64,000 nucleotides of DNA from Pseudomonas wadenswilerensis. GTDB lineage: Bacteria; Pseudomonadota; Gammaproteobacteria; Pseudomonadales; Pseudomonadaceae. The notes beneath the pieces are model-generated. The model was not told the DNA's origin, ran no database searches, and worked only from the letters and a program-made list of their open reading frames with translations. Where the stretch lies: positions 152,001-216,000 of the forward strand of contig NZ_UIDD01000009.1 of assembly GCF_900497695.1 (NCBI RefSeq), given 5' to 3'. Each line of letters begins with the position of its first letter. Position 1 is the first letter of the stretch. Shown here piece after piece: positions 52,048-61,187 of the stretch. The position numbers and the translations under genes were made by a program.

Positions 52048-53052
52048 ATGAACCACACCAGTCTCAGCGCCGCCGAACATGATGCCATCACCGATGCCGC
52101 TGCGCAGTGGTGCCTGCGCTTGCAAGCTGAAGACTGCACCGCCGCCGAGCGGCTGGCGTTCGAGCAATGGCTGACGGCTCATCCGTTGCACCTGCAGGAA
52201 TACCAGGCGATGGTGGACATCTGGCAGACCGCCGACCATCTGCCCCGCACCTTCCCCGACAACGTCGTGCCCCTGCCTCAGCGCCGCCGCGGCACCTGGC
52301 AGCGGTTCGCCACGGCCGCAGCCATCGCCCTGGTGACCCTGCCGGCTGGCGCCTGGATTGGTTGGGAGCAAGGCTGGCTGCCCAACAGCTATCAGTACCT
52401 GGAAAGCAGTGAGCATCTGAGCCGCGTAGTGCTCAGCGACGGCAGCGAAGTCGAACTCAACCTCAACACCGAACTGCGTTTCACCAATTACAAGGACGAG
52501 CGTCGGGTCACGCTGATCAAGGGCGAAGCCTTCTTCAAGGTCAGCCACGACAGTCAGCATCCCTTCGTGGTGCACGCGGCCAATGGCTGGACCCGGGTCA
52601 CCGGCACCCAGTTCAACGTGTGGAAGTATGACGATCAGGTCAAGGTGACCCTGGTGGAAGGTTCGGTATTGGTCAGCAGTGACGGCAAGGCCAGCGACAG
52701 CAGCTACCGCCTTGGCCCGGGCATGCAGGCCAGCTACCGGGCGGGTGATTACGAACCGCACCTGGATCAGACCTACAGCCAGGACAACAGCCTGGCCTGG
52801 CGCAATGGCAAGCTGATCCTTGACAACCAGAGCCTGGCCCAGGCCCTGCCGATGATCAACCGCTACCTGGACAAACCCCTGCAACTGGCTGACACCAGCA
52901 CCGGTAGCATTCGCATCAGCGGCATCTACAACACCAGCGAGATCAAGCGTCTGGTCAGTACCCTGCCCAAGGTGTTGCCGGTGTACCTGACCCAGAACAA
53001 GAGCGGCAACATGGTGCTTAACCGCATCTCGCCGCCACCCGCCAAAGGCTGA
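52048..53052 (+). CDS. FecR-family protein without adjacent sigma factor or receptor
   Basis: 334 residues. N-terminal DUF4880-like cytoplasmic domain ('ITDAAAQWCLRLQAEDCTAAERLAFEQWLTAHPLHLQEYQAM'), a membrane helix at about 85-105, then FecR domain ('LSRVVLSDGSEVELNLNTELRF', 'RRVTLIKGEAFFKV', 'WTRVTGTQFNVWKY', 'VTLVEGSVLV') and a C-terminal domain. FecR proteins regulate a FecI-type sigma; here neither a sigma gene nor a TonB receptor is next to it, so it is an orphan. A Fur-like site may lie near 51975-51995. Confidence 0.85.
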   Translation: MNHTSLSAAEHDAITDAAAQWCLRLQAEDCTAAERLAFEQWLTAHPLHLQEYQAMVDIWQTADHLPRTFPDNVVPLPQRRRGTWQRFATAAAIALVTLPAGAWIGWEQGWLPNSYQYLESSEHLSRVVLSDGSEVELNLNTELRFTNYKDERRVTLIKGEAFFKVSHDSQHPFVVHAANGWTRVTGTQFNVWKYDDQVKVTLVEGSVLVSSDGKASDSSYRLGPGMQASYRAGDYEPHLDQTYSQDNSLAWRNGKLILDNQSLAQALPMINRYLDKPLQLADTSTGSIRISGIYNTSEIKRLVSTLPKVLPVYLTQNKSGNMVLNRISPPPAKG

Positions 53053-53078
53053 GCCTTGCGCTCAGCCCCTGCGCAGCC

Positions 53079-54398
53079 CTAGAGCATCATCGCCGCCAGC
53101 CAACCGAACGCCAGCAACGGCAGATTGTAGTGGATGAAGGTCGGTACCACAGTGTCCCAGATATGGTGGTGCTGACCGTCGACGTTCAGGCCCGAGGTCG
53201 GCCCCAGGGTCGAATCCGACGCGGGTGAACCGGCGTCGCCCAGGGCACCGGCAGTACCGACGATGCACACGGTCGCTACGGGATCGAAACCCAGTTGCAC
53301 GCACAGCGGCACGAAGATCGCCGCCAGGATCGGCACGGTGGAGAACGACGAACCGATGCCCATGGTCACCAGCAGCCCCACCAGCAGCATCAGCAGTGCA
53401 CCGATGCCTTTACTGTGATTGATCCAGGCCGCCGAGGCCTCGACCAGGGTCTTGACCTCACCAGTGGCTTTCATCACCTCGGCAAAGCCCGAGGCGGCGA
53501 TCATGATGAAGCCGATCATGGCCATCATCTTCATGCCTTCGGTGAACAGGTCGTCGGTGTCTTTCCAGCGCACGATGCCCGACACCGAGAAGATCAGAAA
53601 GCCGGCCATGGCGCCGATGATCATCGAGTCCAGCCACAACTGGATGATGAACGCCGCCGCAATGGCGAAGCCCGCTACCAGCAGGGTCAGCGGGTTGTAG
53701 CTCACGGCCACCTGCTCGACCTGCTCGATTTTCTCCAGGTCATACACGCGCTTCTTGCGATAACTGATGAACACCGCCACCAGCAAACCGAAGAGCATGC
53801 CCGCCGCCGGGATGGCCATGGCATGAGTGACGTTGACGCCACTGACATCCACGCCGCTGCGGCTGACACTGCCCAGCAGGATCTGGTTGAGAAATATGTT
53901 GCCAAAGCCCACCGGCAGGAAGATGTACGGGGTGATCAGGCCGAAGGTCATCACACAGGCCACCAGGCGCCGGTCGATCTGCAGCTTGGTCAGCACATAC
54001 AGCAGCGGCGGCACCAGCAACGGAATGAAGGCGATATGGATCGGCAGGATGTTCTGCGACGAAATTGCCACCACCAACAGCAGGCCGATCAGCAGCCATT
54101 TGACCTTGCCGCCGTTGCTGTGCCCCTGCCGGTCGATCATGGCCAAGGCACGATCAGCCAGGGCATGGGCCATGCCCGACTTGGCGATGGCCACGGCGAA
54201 GGCGCCGAGCAAAGCATAGGACAACGCCACCGTGGCACCGCCACCCAGCCCGCCGTTGAAGGCCTTGAGCGTGCCTTCGATGCCCAGGCCGCCGACCAGC
54301 CCACCCGCCAGGGCACCCACGATCAGGGCAATCACCACATGCACGCGGGACAGGCTCAATACCAGCATGATGCCGACCGCGGCAATTACTGCATTCAT
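53079..54398 (-). CDS. Na+/H+ antiporter family (NhaC/YuiF-like) membrane transporter
   Basis: 439 residues from ATG 54398 (GAGGT upstream), rather than the longer frame to 54551. About eleven to twelve membrane helices. Motifs: 'ALLGAFAVAIAKSGMAHALADRAL', 'SSQNILPIHIAFIPLLVPPLLYVL', and 'FSTVPILAAIFVPLCVQLGFDP...TAGALGDAGSPASDSTLGPTSGLN'. Such proteins exchange Na+ for H+ or for an amino acid; the ion partner is not fixed. Convergent with the FecR-like gene. Confidence 0.85.
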   Translation of the reverse strand: MNAVIAAVGIMLVLSLSRVHVVIALIVGALAGGLVGGLGIEGTLKAFNGGLGGGATVALSYALLGAFAVAIAKSGMAHALADRALAMIDRQGHSNGGKVKWLLIGLLLVVAISSQNILPIHIAFIPLLVPPLLYVLTKLQIDRRLVACVMTFGLITPYIFLPVGFGNIFLNQILLGSVSRSGVDVSGVNVTHAMAIPAAGMLFGLLVAVFISYRKKRVYDLEKIEQVEQVAVSYNPLTLLVAGFAIAAAFIIQLWLDSMIIGAMAGFLIFSVSGIVRWKDTDDLFTEGMKMMAMIGFIMIAASGFAEVMKATGEVKTLVEASAAWINHSKGIGALLMLLVGLLVTMGIGSSFSTVPILAAIFVPLCVQLGFDPVATVCIVGTAGALGDAGSPASDSTLGPTSGLNVDGQHHHIWDTVVPTFIHYNLPLLAFGWLAAMML

Positions 54399-54600
54399 TC
54401 TGTGACCTCTAGAAACCAGACAAAAAGCGACCGATCCGGCGACAGACTGCTCGGGAGCAGTGGCCGAACGACAGGTATTTTTATGGAGGGCGCACACTCT
54501 GAAGCAGACCCCCGCGCTTGTCAAAAAAACGGGATTTCGCGCCTGCGACAATCAGTCGCTTCCGTGACCGAAAACGACGCATTTCAATTGAACGTTTGAA

Positions 54601-54627
54601 TAAAGAAAACGGCATCGCAGCCGATAT
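54601..54627 (+). promoter_or_regulatory. FliA (sigma28) promoter of the chemoreceptor gene
   Basis: TAAA at 54601-54604 and GCCGATAT at 54620-54627 with exactly 15 bases between, as in TAAA-N15-GCCGATAA. It lies 41 bases before the chemoreceptor start, with AAGGA as ribosome-binding site. Confidence 0.75.
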
Positions 54628-54667
54628 AGTCGGCAGCCTCAATCTTTCAGGATCAAAGGACTTCGCC

Positions 54668-56815
54668 ATGTCGTTCAGACAACTTTCCATTCAGTGGAAG
54701 ATCACCCTGCTGGCCGGCCTGTGCCTGGCCGGCATCGTTACCCTGCTGGTGGGACTCTCGCTGTACCGCATGGAGCACAGCACGCAGCTGGTCAAGGCCA
54801 GCAGCATGCAGATGCTCACTGAAGCGGCCCAGGGACGCATCGAGTCCCAGGGTGAAGTCCAGGCCTTGAACATCCGTCGCCAGTTCATGGATGCCTACCA
54901 GTACGGTGCCGGCTTCTCCCGCCAGGTACTGTTCCTTCGCGAGCAGGCCGAGAAGCGCTTCCTCGATGCCTTCGACCTGCGCGAAGACATGACCCGCCAG
55001 GTGCGCGCCGCGCTGCAGGCCAACCCCGACCTGCTCGGCCTGTCGCTGGTGTTCGAGCCCAACGCCCTGGACAACAAGGACTCGCTGTTCGTCGACCAGA
55101 AAGAACTGGGCAGCAACGAGAAAGGCCGCTTTGCCCTGTACTGGTCGCAACCGACCCCGGGCCAGCTGACCTCAATGGCGCTGCCTGAGCGCGACATGAA
55201 CGACACCAGCATCGGCCCCAGCGGCGAGCCGGCCAACACCTGGTCGGTGTGCCCGCGCACGACCCGCAAGGTCTGTGTGATCGAGCCCTACTTCTATGAA
55301 ATCAACGGCCAGCAGGTGCTGATGACCAGCATCGTGTTCCCGCTGATGGCGGCCGACAAGGTCATCGCCACCCTGTCCATCGACATCAACCTCAACAGCC
55401 TGCAGGCCATGAGCCAACAGGCCAGCCGCAACCTTTACCAGGGCCAGACCCAGGTCGGCATTCTCAGCCCCGTGGGCCTGCTGGCCGGTTACAGCCCGGA
55501 CGCCAGCAAGCTGGCCCAGCGCTTTGACCAGGTCGATATGGAAAAAGGCGCCGAGCTGATCCGCTTGCTCGGCGATAGCACTCCGCTGCACAGCATCCAC
55601 CACAACCAGCGCCTGAAAGTGCTGGCCTCGTTCGCGCCGATCCCCGGCGGCAAACCCTGGGGCGTGCTGCTCGATGTGCCGGAAAGCGCCCTGACCGGCC
55701 CGGCCGAAGCCCTCAAGCAAGAGCTCGACCAGCGCAACACCAGCGGCACCCTGATGGAACTGGGCCTGGGCCTGCTGGCGGCTATCGTCGGCCTGCTGCT
55801 GATCTGGCTGATGGCGCGCACCGTGACCCGGCCGATCCTCGGCGTCGCGGCCATGCTCAAGGACATCGCCAGCGGCGAAGGCGACCTGACCCGCCGCCTG
55901 ACCTACGACAAGCGCGATGAACTGGGTGAGCTGGCCGGCTGGTTCAACCGCTTCCTCGACAAGCTGCAGCCGACCATTGCCGAAGTCAAACGCTCGGTCC
56001 AGGCCGCCCGTGACACTGCCGATCAGTCCTCGGCCATTGCCACCCAGACCAGTGCCGGCATGGAGCAGCAGTATCGCCAGGTTGACCAGGTGGCCACCGC
56101 CTCCCATGAAATGAGCGCCACCGCCCAGGACGTCGCCCGCAGCGCGGCGCAAGCCGCCCAGGCAGCCCGCGACGCCGACCAGGCCACCCGCCAGGGCCTG
56201 GCCGTGATCGACCGCACCACCAGCAGCATCGACACCCTGGCCGCCGACATGAGTACCGCCATGGGCCAGGTCGAAGGTTTGGCCGAGAACAGCGAGAAGA
56301 TCGGTTCGGTGCTGGAAGTGATCCGCTCGATCGCCGAGCAGACCAACCTGCTGGCCCTCAACGCCGCCATCGAAGCCGCCCGTGCCGGTGAAGCCGGTCG
56401 TGGTTTTGCCGTGGTGGCCGACGAGGTCCGCAACCTGGCCCGCCGCACCCAGGAATCGGTGGAAGAAACCCGCCAGGTCATCGAACAGTTGCAGGCCGGT
56501 ACCCGCGAAGTGGTCGGCGCCATGGACAGCAGCCATCGCCAGGCCCAGGGCAGCGTCGAGCAGGTCAGCCAGGCGGTCACGGCCCTGCAGCAGATCGGCG
56601 ATGCGGTCACGGTGATCAGCGACATGAACCTGCAGATCGCCAGCGCCGCCGAAGAGCAGAGCGCGGTGGCCGAAGAGATCAACAGCAACGTGGCGACCAT
56701 TCGTGACGTCACCGAGTCGCTGTCGGAACAGGCCAACGAATCGGCGCGGGTCAGCCAGTCGCTCAACAGCCTGGCCAACCAGCAGCAGGGGCTGATGGAT
56801 CAGTTCCGGGTGTAA
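54668..56815 (+). CDS. Methyl-accepting chemotaxis protein (dCache-type ligand domain)
   Basis: 715 residues from ATG 54668, which lies after a FliA promoter; the frame from 54518 is upstream of that promoter. First membrane helix at ~13-33, a long periplasmic domain to ~355 with the tandem-Cache look ('LGLSLVFEPNALDNKDSLF', 'PYFYEINGQQVLMTSIVFPLMAADKVIATLSIDINL'), second helix ~360-385, HAMP, and a cytoplasmic signalling hairpin containing 'VIRSIAEQTNLLALNAAIEAARAGEAGRGFAVVADEVRNLARRT'. It senses an external ligand, likely an organic acid, amine or amino acid; not identified. It resembles McpU/PA4520-type receptors. Confidence 0.9.
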   Translation: MSFRQLSIQWKITLLAGLCLAGIVTLLVGLSLYRMEHSTQLVKASSMQMLTEAAQGRIESQGEVQALNIRRQFMDAYQYGAGFSRQVLFLREQAEKRFLDAFDLREDMTRQVRAALQANPDLLGLSLVFEPNALDNKDSLFVDQKELGSNEKGRFALYWSQPTPGQLTSMALPERDMNDTSIGPSGEPANTWSVCPRTTRKVCVIEPYFYEINGQQVLMTSIVFPLMAADKVIATLSIDINLNSLQAMSQQASRNLYQGQTQVGILSPVGLLAGYSPDASKLAQRFDQVDMEKGAELIRLLGDSTPLHSIHHNQRLKVLASFAPIPGGKPWGVLLDVPESALTGPAEALKQELDQRNTSGTLMELGLGLLAAIVGLLLIWLMARTVTRPILGVAAMLKDIASGEGDLTRRLTYDKRDELGELAGWFNRFLDKLQPTIAEVKRSVQAARDTADQSSAIATQTSAGMEQQYRQVDQVATASHEMSATAQDVARSAAQAAQAARDADQATRQGLAVIDRTTSSIDTLAADMSTAMGQVEGLAENSEKIGSVLEVIRSIAEQTNLLALNAAIEAARAGEAGRGFAVVADEVRNLARRTQESVEETRQVIEQLQAGTREVVGAMDSSHRQAQGSVEQVSQAVTALQQIGDAVTVISDMNLQIASAAEEQSAVAEEINSNVATIRDVTESLSEQANESARVSQSLNSLANQQQGLMDQFRV

Positions 56816-56818
56816 CCC

Positions 56819-56907
56819 CGTGGGAGCTGGCTTGCCAGCGATCGAGCGCAAAGCGCTCGCTGGTGGAGCCTCATGCAGGCCTCATCGCTGGCAAGCCAGC
56901 TCCCACA
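56819..56907. repeat. REP doublet (inverted pair)
   Basis: GTGGGAGCTGGCTTGCCAGC copy at 56819 and an inverted copy ending GCTCCCAC at 56907, just after the chemoreceptor stop. Confidence 0.85.
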
Positions 56908-56968
56908 AAAACCTGCCGGCTCTCCTCTACTACACTTGCCAGACTCCCTACCCTGCGAGCGAGGCACA

Positions 56969-57955
56969 ATGAAGCCGATCACTACCCTGCTGGCCAGCGC
57001 TCTCCTTGCGCTGGCTCTGATACCCTCCAGCCACGCCGCCGACAACTCCACGCCCATCCACTTCGGTGACATCACCTGGGAAAGCGGCAGCCTCACCACC
57101 GAGATCCTGCGGCTGATCGTCGAGAAAGGCTACGGCTACCCCACCGACACCCTGCCCGGCAGCACCGTGAGCATGGAAGTGGCCCTGGCCCGCAACGACA
57201 TCCAGGTCATCGGCGAAGAATGGGCCGGTCGCAGCCCCGCCTGGATCAAGGCCGAGCAGGCCGGCCAGGTGTTCAGCATCGGCGATACGGTGAAGAATGC
57301 CGATGAAGGCTGGTATGTGCCGGCGTACGTGATCAAGGATCTGGCGCCGAATCTGCGCTCGGTGGCCGACCTCAAACAGTACAAGGCCGTGTTCAAGGAC
57401 CCCGAATCCCCCGACAAGGGCCGCTTCCTCAACAGCCCCAGCGGCTGGACTTCCGAGACCGTCAACAGCCAGAAGCTCAAGGCCTACGGCCTGCACAATG
57501 ACTACGTGAACTTTCGCAGTGGCTCGGGCGCCGCACTCGATGCCGAAATCACCTCGGCCATACGCCGTGGCAAACCGGTGCTGTTCTACTACTGGAGCCC
57601 TACCCCGCTGATGGGGCGTTTCGACCTGGTACGCCTTGAGGAACCGCCGTTCAATGCCGAGGCCTGGCAGACCCTGACCGACGCCAGCCATCCGCACCCG
57701 CAAGGCACGCGTTCACTGCCGGCAAAATTGTCCATCGGTGTTTCGGCGCCATTCAAAAAGGATTATCCGGAACTGGTCGAGTTCTTCACCAAGGTCGACC
57801 TGCCTATCGACACCCTCAACAAGACCCTGGCGCAGATGAGCGAAAAGCGCGAGGCGCCCAAGGAGGCAGCGCTCAGGTTCATGCGCGATAACCCGAACAT
57901 CTGGAAAGCCTGGCTACCCGCCGAGATCGCGGGCAAGGTCGAGGCGAGCCTGTGA
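56969..57955 (+). CDS. Glycine betaine/choline-type ABC transporter substrate-binding protein
   Basis: 328 residues from ATG 56969 with signal peptide ending 'SSHAA'. OpuAC-type domain: 'HFGDITWESGSLTTEILRLIVEKGYGY', 'WAGRSPAWIKAEQAGQVFSIGDTVKNADEGWYVPAYV', 'LFYYWSPTPLMGRF'. The tryptophan/tyrosine-rich pocket suits quaternary amines. The stop overlaps the permease start by 4 bases. The quaternary amine is presumed, not shown. Confidence 0.85.
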   Translation: MKPITTLLASALLALALIPSSHAADNSTPIHFGDITWESGSLTTEILRLIVEKGYGYPTDTLPGSTVSMEVALARNDIQVIGEEWAGRSPAWIKAEQAGQVFSIGDTVKNADEGWYVPAYVIKDLAPNLRSVADLKQYKAVFKDPESPDKGRFLNSPSGWTSETVNSQKLKAYGLHNDYVNFRSGSGAALDAEITSAIRRGKPVLFYYWSPTPLMGRFDLVRLEEPPFNAEAWQTLTDASHPHPQGTRSLPAKLSIGVSAPFKKDYPELVEFFTKVDLPIDTLNKTLAQMSEKREAPKEAALRFMRDNPNIWKAWLPAEIAGKVEASL

Positions 57956-58803
57956 GTGGAGGCTTCCCCGAAGCGCTGCACTTCTCCTTTGCCGACGCCG
58001 TTAACCGCTTCGTCGATTGGCTGGTACTGGCTTACGGCGATCAATTGCGCAATGTTTCCGATGGTTTGCTGCAAGTGCTGGTCGGCCTGGAAAACCTGCT
58101 GCGCCTGACGCCCTGGTGGCTGTTGCTGGTGATCGTCGCGCTGATGACCTGGCACGCCAGCCGCAGCATCACCCGCGCCCTGGTGCTCAGCGGCCTGTTG
58201 TTTCTGATCGGCGTGGTCGGCCTGTGGGACAAGCTCCTGCAAACCTGCGCGCTGGTGCTGGTGAGCACCGGCCTGTGCGTGCTGATCGGCATCCCGGTCG
58301 GCATCCTCCTGACCAGCCGGCCCTTGGCGCGCAAGCTGCTGATGCCGGTGCTCGACGTCATGCAGACCCTGCCCAGTTTCGTCTATCTGATCCCGGTGCT
58401 GATGCTGTTCGGCCTGGGCAAGGTACCGGCAATCTTCGCCACCCTGATCTATGCCCTGCCGCCCTTGATCCGCCTGACCGAACTGGGCCTGAGCCAGATC
58501 GACCCGAGCCTGACCCAGGCGGCTCACGGCCTGGGGGCCAGTCGCTGGCAGCGACTGCGGCGGGTGCAACTGCCGCTGGCGATGCCGAGCATCATGGCCG
58601 GGCTCAACCAGTCGGTGATGATGGCGCTGTCGATGGTGGTGGTCGCTTCGATGATTGGCGCGCGCGGGTTGGGGGAAGATGTACTGGCGGGGATTCAGAC
58701 ACTCAATGTCGGCAAAGGGGTGGAGGCCGGGTTGGCGATTGTGGCGCTGGCGATGGTGATTGACCGGATTAGTCAGGCGTATGGGCAGGTGCGGCGCGGT
58801 TAG
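57952..58803 (+). CDS. ABC transporter permease, ProW-type
   Basis: 283 residues from GTG 57952 (overlap ATGA-like GTGA). About six membrane helices with the EAA-loop segment 'LTQAAHGLGASRWQRLRRVQLPLAMPSIMAGLNQSVMMALSMVVVASMIGARGLG'. Companion to the binding-protein gene. No ATPase gene follows: the next gene is on the opposite strand, so a subunit encoded elsewhere must power it. Confidence 0.9.
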   Translation: MSGGFPEALHFSFADAVNRFVDWLVLAYGDQLRNVSDGLLQVLVGLENLLRLTPWWLLLVIVALMTWHASRSITRALVLSGLLFLIGVVGLWDKLLQTCALVLVSTGLCVLIGIPVGILLTSRPLARKLLMPVLDVMQTLPSFVYLIPVLMLFGLGKVPAIFATLIYALPPLIRLTELGLSQIDPSLTQAAHGLGASRWQRLRRVQLPLAMPSIMAGLNQSVMMALSMVVVASMIGARGLGEDVLAGIQTLNVGKGVEAGLAIVALAMVIDRISQAYGQVRRG

Positions 58804-58815
58804 AATTTGCAGACC

Positions 58816-58888
58816 TCATCGCGGGGCAAGTCGGATCGCCGCACCGCCGCTCCCACAAAGTCTGTGGGAGCGGGCTTGCCCCGCGATG
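58816..58888. repeat. REP doublet (inverted pair, variant arm)
   Basis: CATCGCGGGGCAAG from 58817 and CTTGCCCCGCGATG toward 58888 with GTGGGAGC inside. It fills the gap between the permease and the sensor-kinase gene. Confidence 0.75.
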
Positions 58889-60208
58889 CTATCTGACCTT
58901 GCGCGGTAGCTCGATGCTGACCCGCAAACCACCCAGCGGGCTTTCCAGCAAACGCATCTGCCCGCCCCAGGCCTCGACGATGTCGCGCACGATACCCAGG
59001 CCCAGGCCGTGGCCATCGACCTGCTCGTCAAGCCGGGTACCGCGCTCGAGAACTTGTTCACGGGCCGTCTCCGGGATGCCGGGACCGTCGTCGTCGATCC
59101 ACAGGCAATAGTGTTGCGGCTGTTCTTCGATGCTCAGCTGCACTTCGCTGTCCGCCCATTTGCAGGCGTTGTCCAGCAGGTTGCCCAACAGCTCCAGCAG
59201 GTCCTCACGGTCCCAAGGCAGGAGCAAACCCGGCGCCACGTGCTTGCTCAGTTCCAGGCCTTCGCCATGAATCATGCCCAGGGTCGATAGCAGCCCTGGC
59301 AATTCGGCATCGCAATCAAACTGCGCGCCCGGCAATGCGTCACCGGCCAGCCGCGCGCGGTTGAGCTCGCGGCTCAGGCGCTGCTGGATCTGCTCGAGCT
59401 GGTCGCGCAACTGGGCACGAACTTCCGGCAGGTCCTTGAGGCGTTCGCTGGAGGCCAGGCTGAGCAGCACCGCCAGAGGCGTCTTGAGGGCATGACCGAG
59501 GTTGCCCAGGGCATTACGTGAACGGCGCAGGCTGTCTTCGGTGTGGGCCAGCAAGTGGTTGATCTGCGCGACCAGGGGCTCAAGTTCTGTCGGTACCTGA
59601 GTATCGAGCTGCGAACGCTGGCCTTGCTGCAGCTGGGCGATCTGTTCGCGGGCACGCTCCAGTGGGCGCAAAGAGCGCGTCACGGTGATGCGTTGCAGCA
59701 CCAGGATCAGCAACAGCGCGACCAGGCCCAGGCCCAGGCCGATCTGCTGCATGCGCCTGAAGCCATCCCGTACCGGGGTGTAGTCCTGGGCGACGCTGAT
59801 GGAAATGGCCTGACCCAGGCGCCGGTAATCGGCGCGCAGTACCAGCAGTTGCTGGCCTTCAGGCCCCAGTTCCAGTCCGGTGTGCAGACCGGGGCTTTGC
59901 GGCGCTGGCATGTCCATGTCCCACAACGAACGCGATCGCCAGCTGCCGCCGTCGAAATCAATGCGAAAGTAATAGCCGGAAAACGGCCGCTTGTAGGCCG
60001 AGGAAATCCGTCGCTCATCCAGTTCAAGGCCGGTCTGGCCGCGCACCAGCGCCACCAGCAGGTTTTCGCTTTCCTTGCGCAGGCCGGTCTCCAGGTAGCG
60101 TTGCAGCCCGGCTTCGAACAGCCACAGGCTGAGCTGGGCCAGGACCAGCCCGACCAGCACCAGTACCGCAATCAGGCCAAGGCTCAAGCGTGCCTGGATC
60201 GACTTCAC
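58889..60208 (-). CDS. Sensor histidine kinase (BqsS/CarS-like)
   Basis: 439 residues. Two membrane helices (~10-30 and ~150-170) around a periplasmic domain of ~120 residues, HAMP, then HisKA ('LRRSRNALGNLGHALKTPLAVLLSL') and HATPase ('LLELLGNLLDNACKWAD', 'DDGPGIP', 'GHGLGLGIVRDI'). Its regulator, with an overlap of 4 bases, and two PepSY genes just upstream give the layout of bqsPQRS in P. aeruginosa (PA2656-PA2659). The periplasmic domain lacks an R-E-x-x-E motif, used by BqsS to sense ferrous iron, so the signal may differ. Confidence 0.8.
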   Translation of the reverse strand: MKSIQARLSLGLIAVLVLVGLVLAQLSLWLFEAGLQRYLETGLRKESENLLVALVRGQTGLELDERRISSAYKRPFSGYYFRIDFDGGSWRSRSLWDMDMPAPQSPGLHTGLELGPEGQQLLVLRADYRRLGQAISISVAQDYTPVRDGFRRMQQIGLGLGLVALLLILVLQRITVTRSLRPLERAREQIAQLQQGQRSQLDTQVPTELEPLVAQINHLLAHTEDSLRRSRNALGNLGHALKTPLAVLLSLASSERLKDLPEVRAQLRDQLEQIQQRLSRELNRARLAGDALPGAQFDCDAELPGLLSTLGMIHGEGLELSKHVAPGLLLPWDREDLLELLGNLLDNACKWADSEVQLSIEEQPQHYCLWIDDDGPGIPETAREQVLERGTRLDEQVDGHGLGLGIVRDIVEAWGGQMRLLESPLGGLRVSIELPRKVR

Positions 60209-60873
60209 TCGCTGCTCCCGGCATAGCGATAACCCTGGCCGCGGCGGGTTTCGATCACGCTGCGGCCGAGCTTGCGGCGCAGGTGATTGACGTGCACTTC
60301 CAGGACGTTGGAATCGCGCTCGGTTTCACCGTCGTAGAGGTGCTCGGCCAGGTGGCTTTTCGAGAGGATCTGTTGCGGGTGGAGCATGAAGTAACGCAGC
60401 AGGCGAAACTCGGCAGCGGTGAGCTGGATGTCGACACCGGCGCGGGTCACACACTGGCGGCCTTCGTCCAGTTGCAGGCCGGCGGCTTCCAGGGTCGGCT
60501 GGTTGGCCAGGCCACGGGCACGACGCAGCAGCGACTGGATGCGCAGCTGCAGTTCTTCCGGGTGAAACGGCTTGCTCAGGTAGTCATCGGCGCCGGCTTT
60601 GAGGCCCTCGATGCGCTCGGCCCAGGACCCACGCGCGGTGAGGATCAACACCGGTGTCGACAGCCCCGATGCACGCCACTGGGCCAGCACTTCAAGGCCC
60701 GGCAAGCCGGGTAAGCCGAGGTCCAGAATGATCAGGTCGTAAGGTTCGCTGCTACCCTGGTAGACCGCATCCCTGCCGTCAGCCAGCCAGTCGACCGCAT
60801 AGCCCTGGCGTTGCAGGCTCTGGGTCAGTTCATCTGCCAACGGCACGTTGTCCTCGACCAATAACAGGCGCAT
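60205..60873 (-). CDS. OmpR-family response regulator (BqsR/CarR-like)
   Basis: 222 residues. Receiver with 'LLVEDNVPLADELTQSL', phospho-Asp in 'DLIILDLGLPGLPGLEVL' and Lys in 'DYLSKPFHPEEL'; C-terminal winged HTH ('LTAAEFRLLRYFMLHPQQILSKSHLAEHLYDGETERDSNVLEVHVNHLRRKLG'). It starts one base into the stop of the PepSY gene and overlaps the kinase gene by 4 bases. Order and type match bqsR. Assignment is by layout. Confidence 0.85.
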   Translation of the reverse strand: MRLLLVEDNVPLADELTQSLQRQGYAVDWLADGRDAVYQGSSEPYDLIILDLGLPGLPGLEVLAQWRASGLSTPVLILTARGSWAERIEGLKAGADDYLSKPFHPEELQLRIQSLLRRARGLANQPTLEAAGLQLDEGRQCVTRAGVDIQLTAAEFRLLRYFMLHPQQILSKSHLAEHLYDGETERDSNVLEVHVNHLRRKLGRSVIETRRGQGYRYAGSSE

Positions 60874-61187
60874 CAGTCATCTTCCTCGTCTTTGAGCAGC
60901 GCTCCATTGGTAGCATCGAGCTTGATCTCGCGCACTACGCCTTCAGGGGTCAGCAATTCGACCTCGTACTCGTATCTGTCGTGTTTCTCTTCCAGCTCCG
61001 CCTCCAGCAACCTCGCCCCGGGATAGCGTCCCAGGGCGTCTTTAAGCAGTTGCTCCAACGGCAGGATGATGCCCCGCTCCCGCAGTTGCAGGGCTTCATC
61101 CTGATCGAGGTCACGGGCCGAAGCCAGCGAGCAGAGGGCCAACAGCGCAATGAGAAGTGTCTGTGCTGTTCGCATGCAAGGGCTCAT
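60873..61187 (-). CDS. PepSY-domain protein (BqsQ-like)
   Basis: 104 residues. Signal peptide ('LLIALLALCSLASA') followed by a single PepSY-like domain ('ERGIILPLEQLLKDALGRYPGARLLEAELEEKHDRYEYEVELLTPEGVVREIKLDATNGALLKDEEDD'). Periplasmic; PepSY proteins may inhibit or scaffold in signal sensing. Acidic C-terminus. It is translated just downstream of another PepSY gene, whose stop it overlaps by 1 base. Confidence 0.8.
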   Translation of the reverse strand: MSPCMRTAQTLLIALLALCSLASARDLDQDEALQLRERGIILPLEQLLKDALGRYPGARLLEAELEEKHDRYEYEVELLTPEGVVREIKLDATNGALLKDEEDD

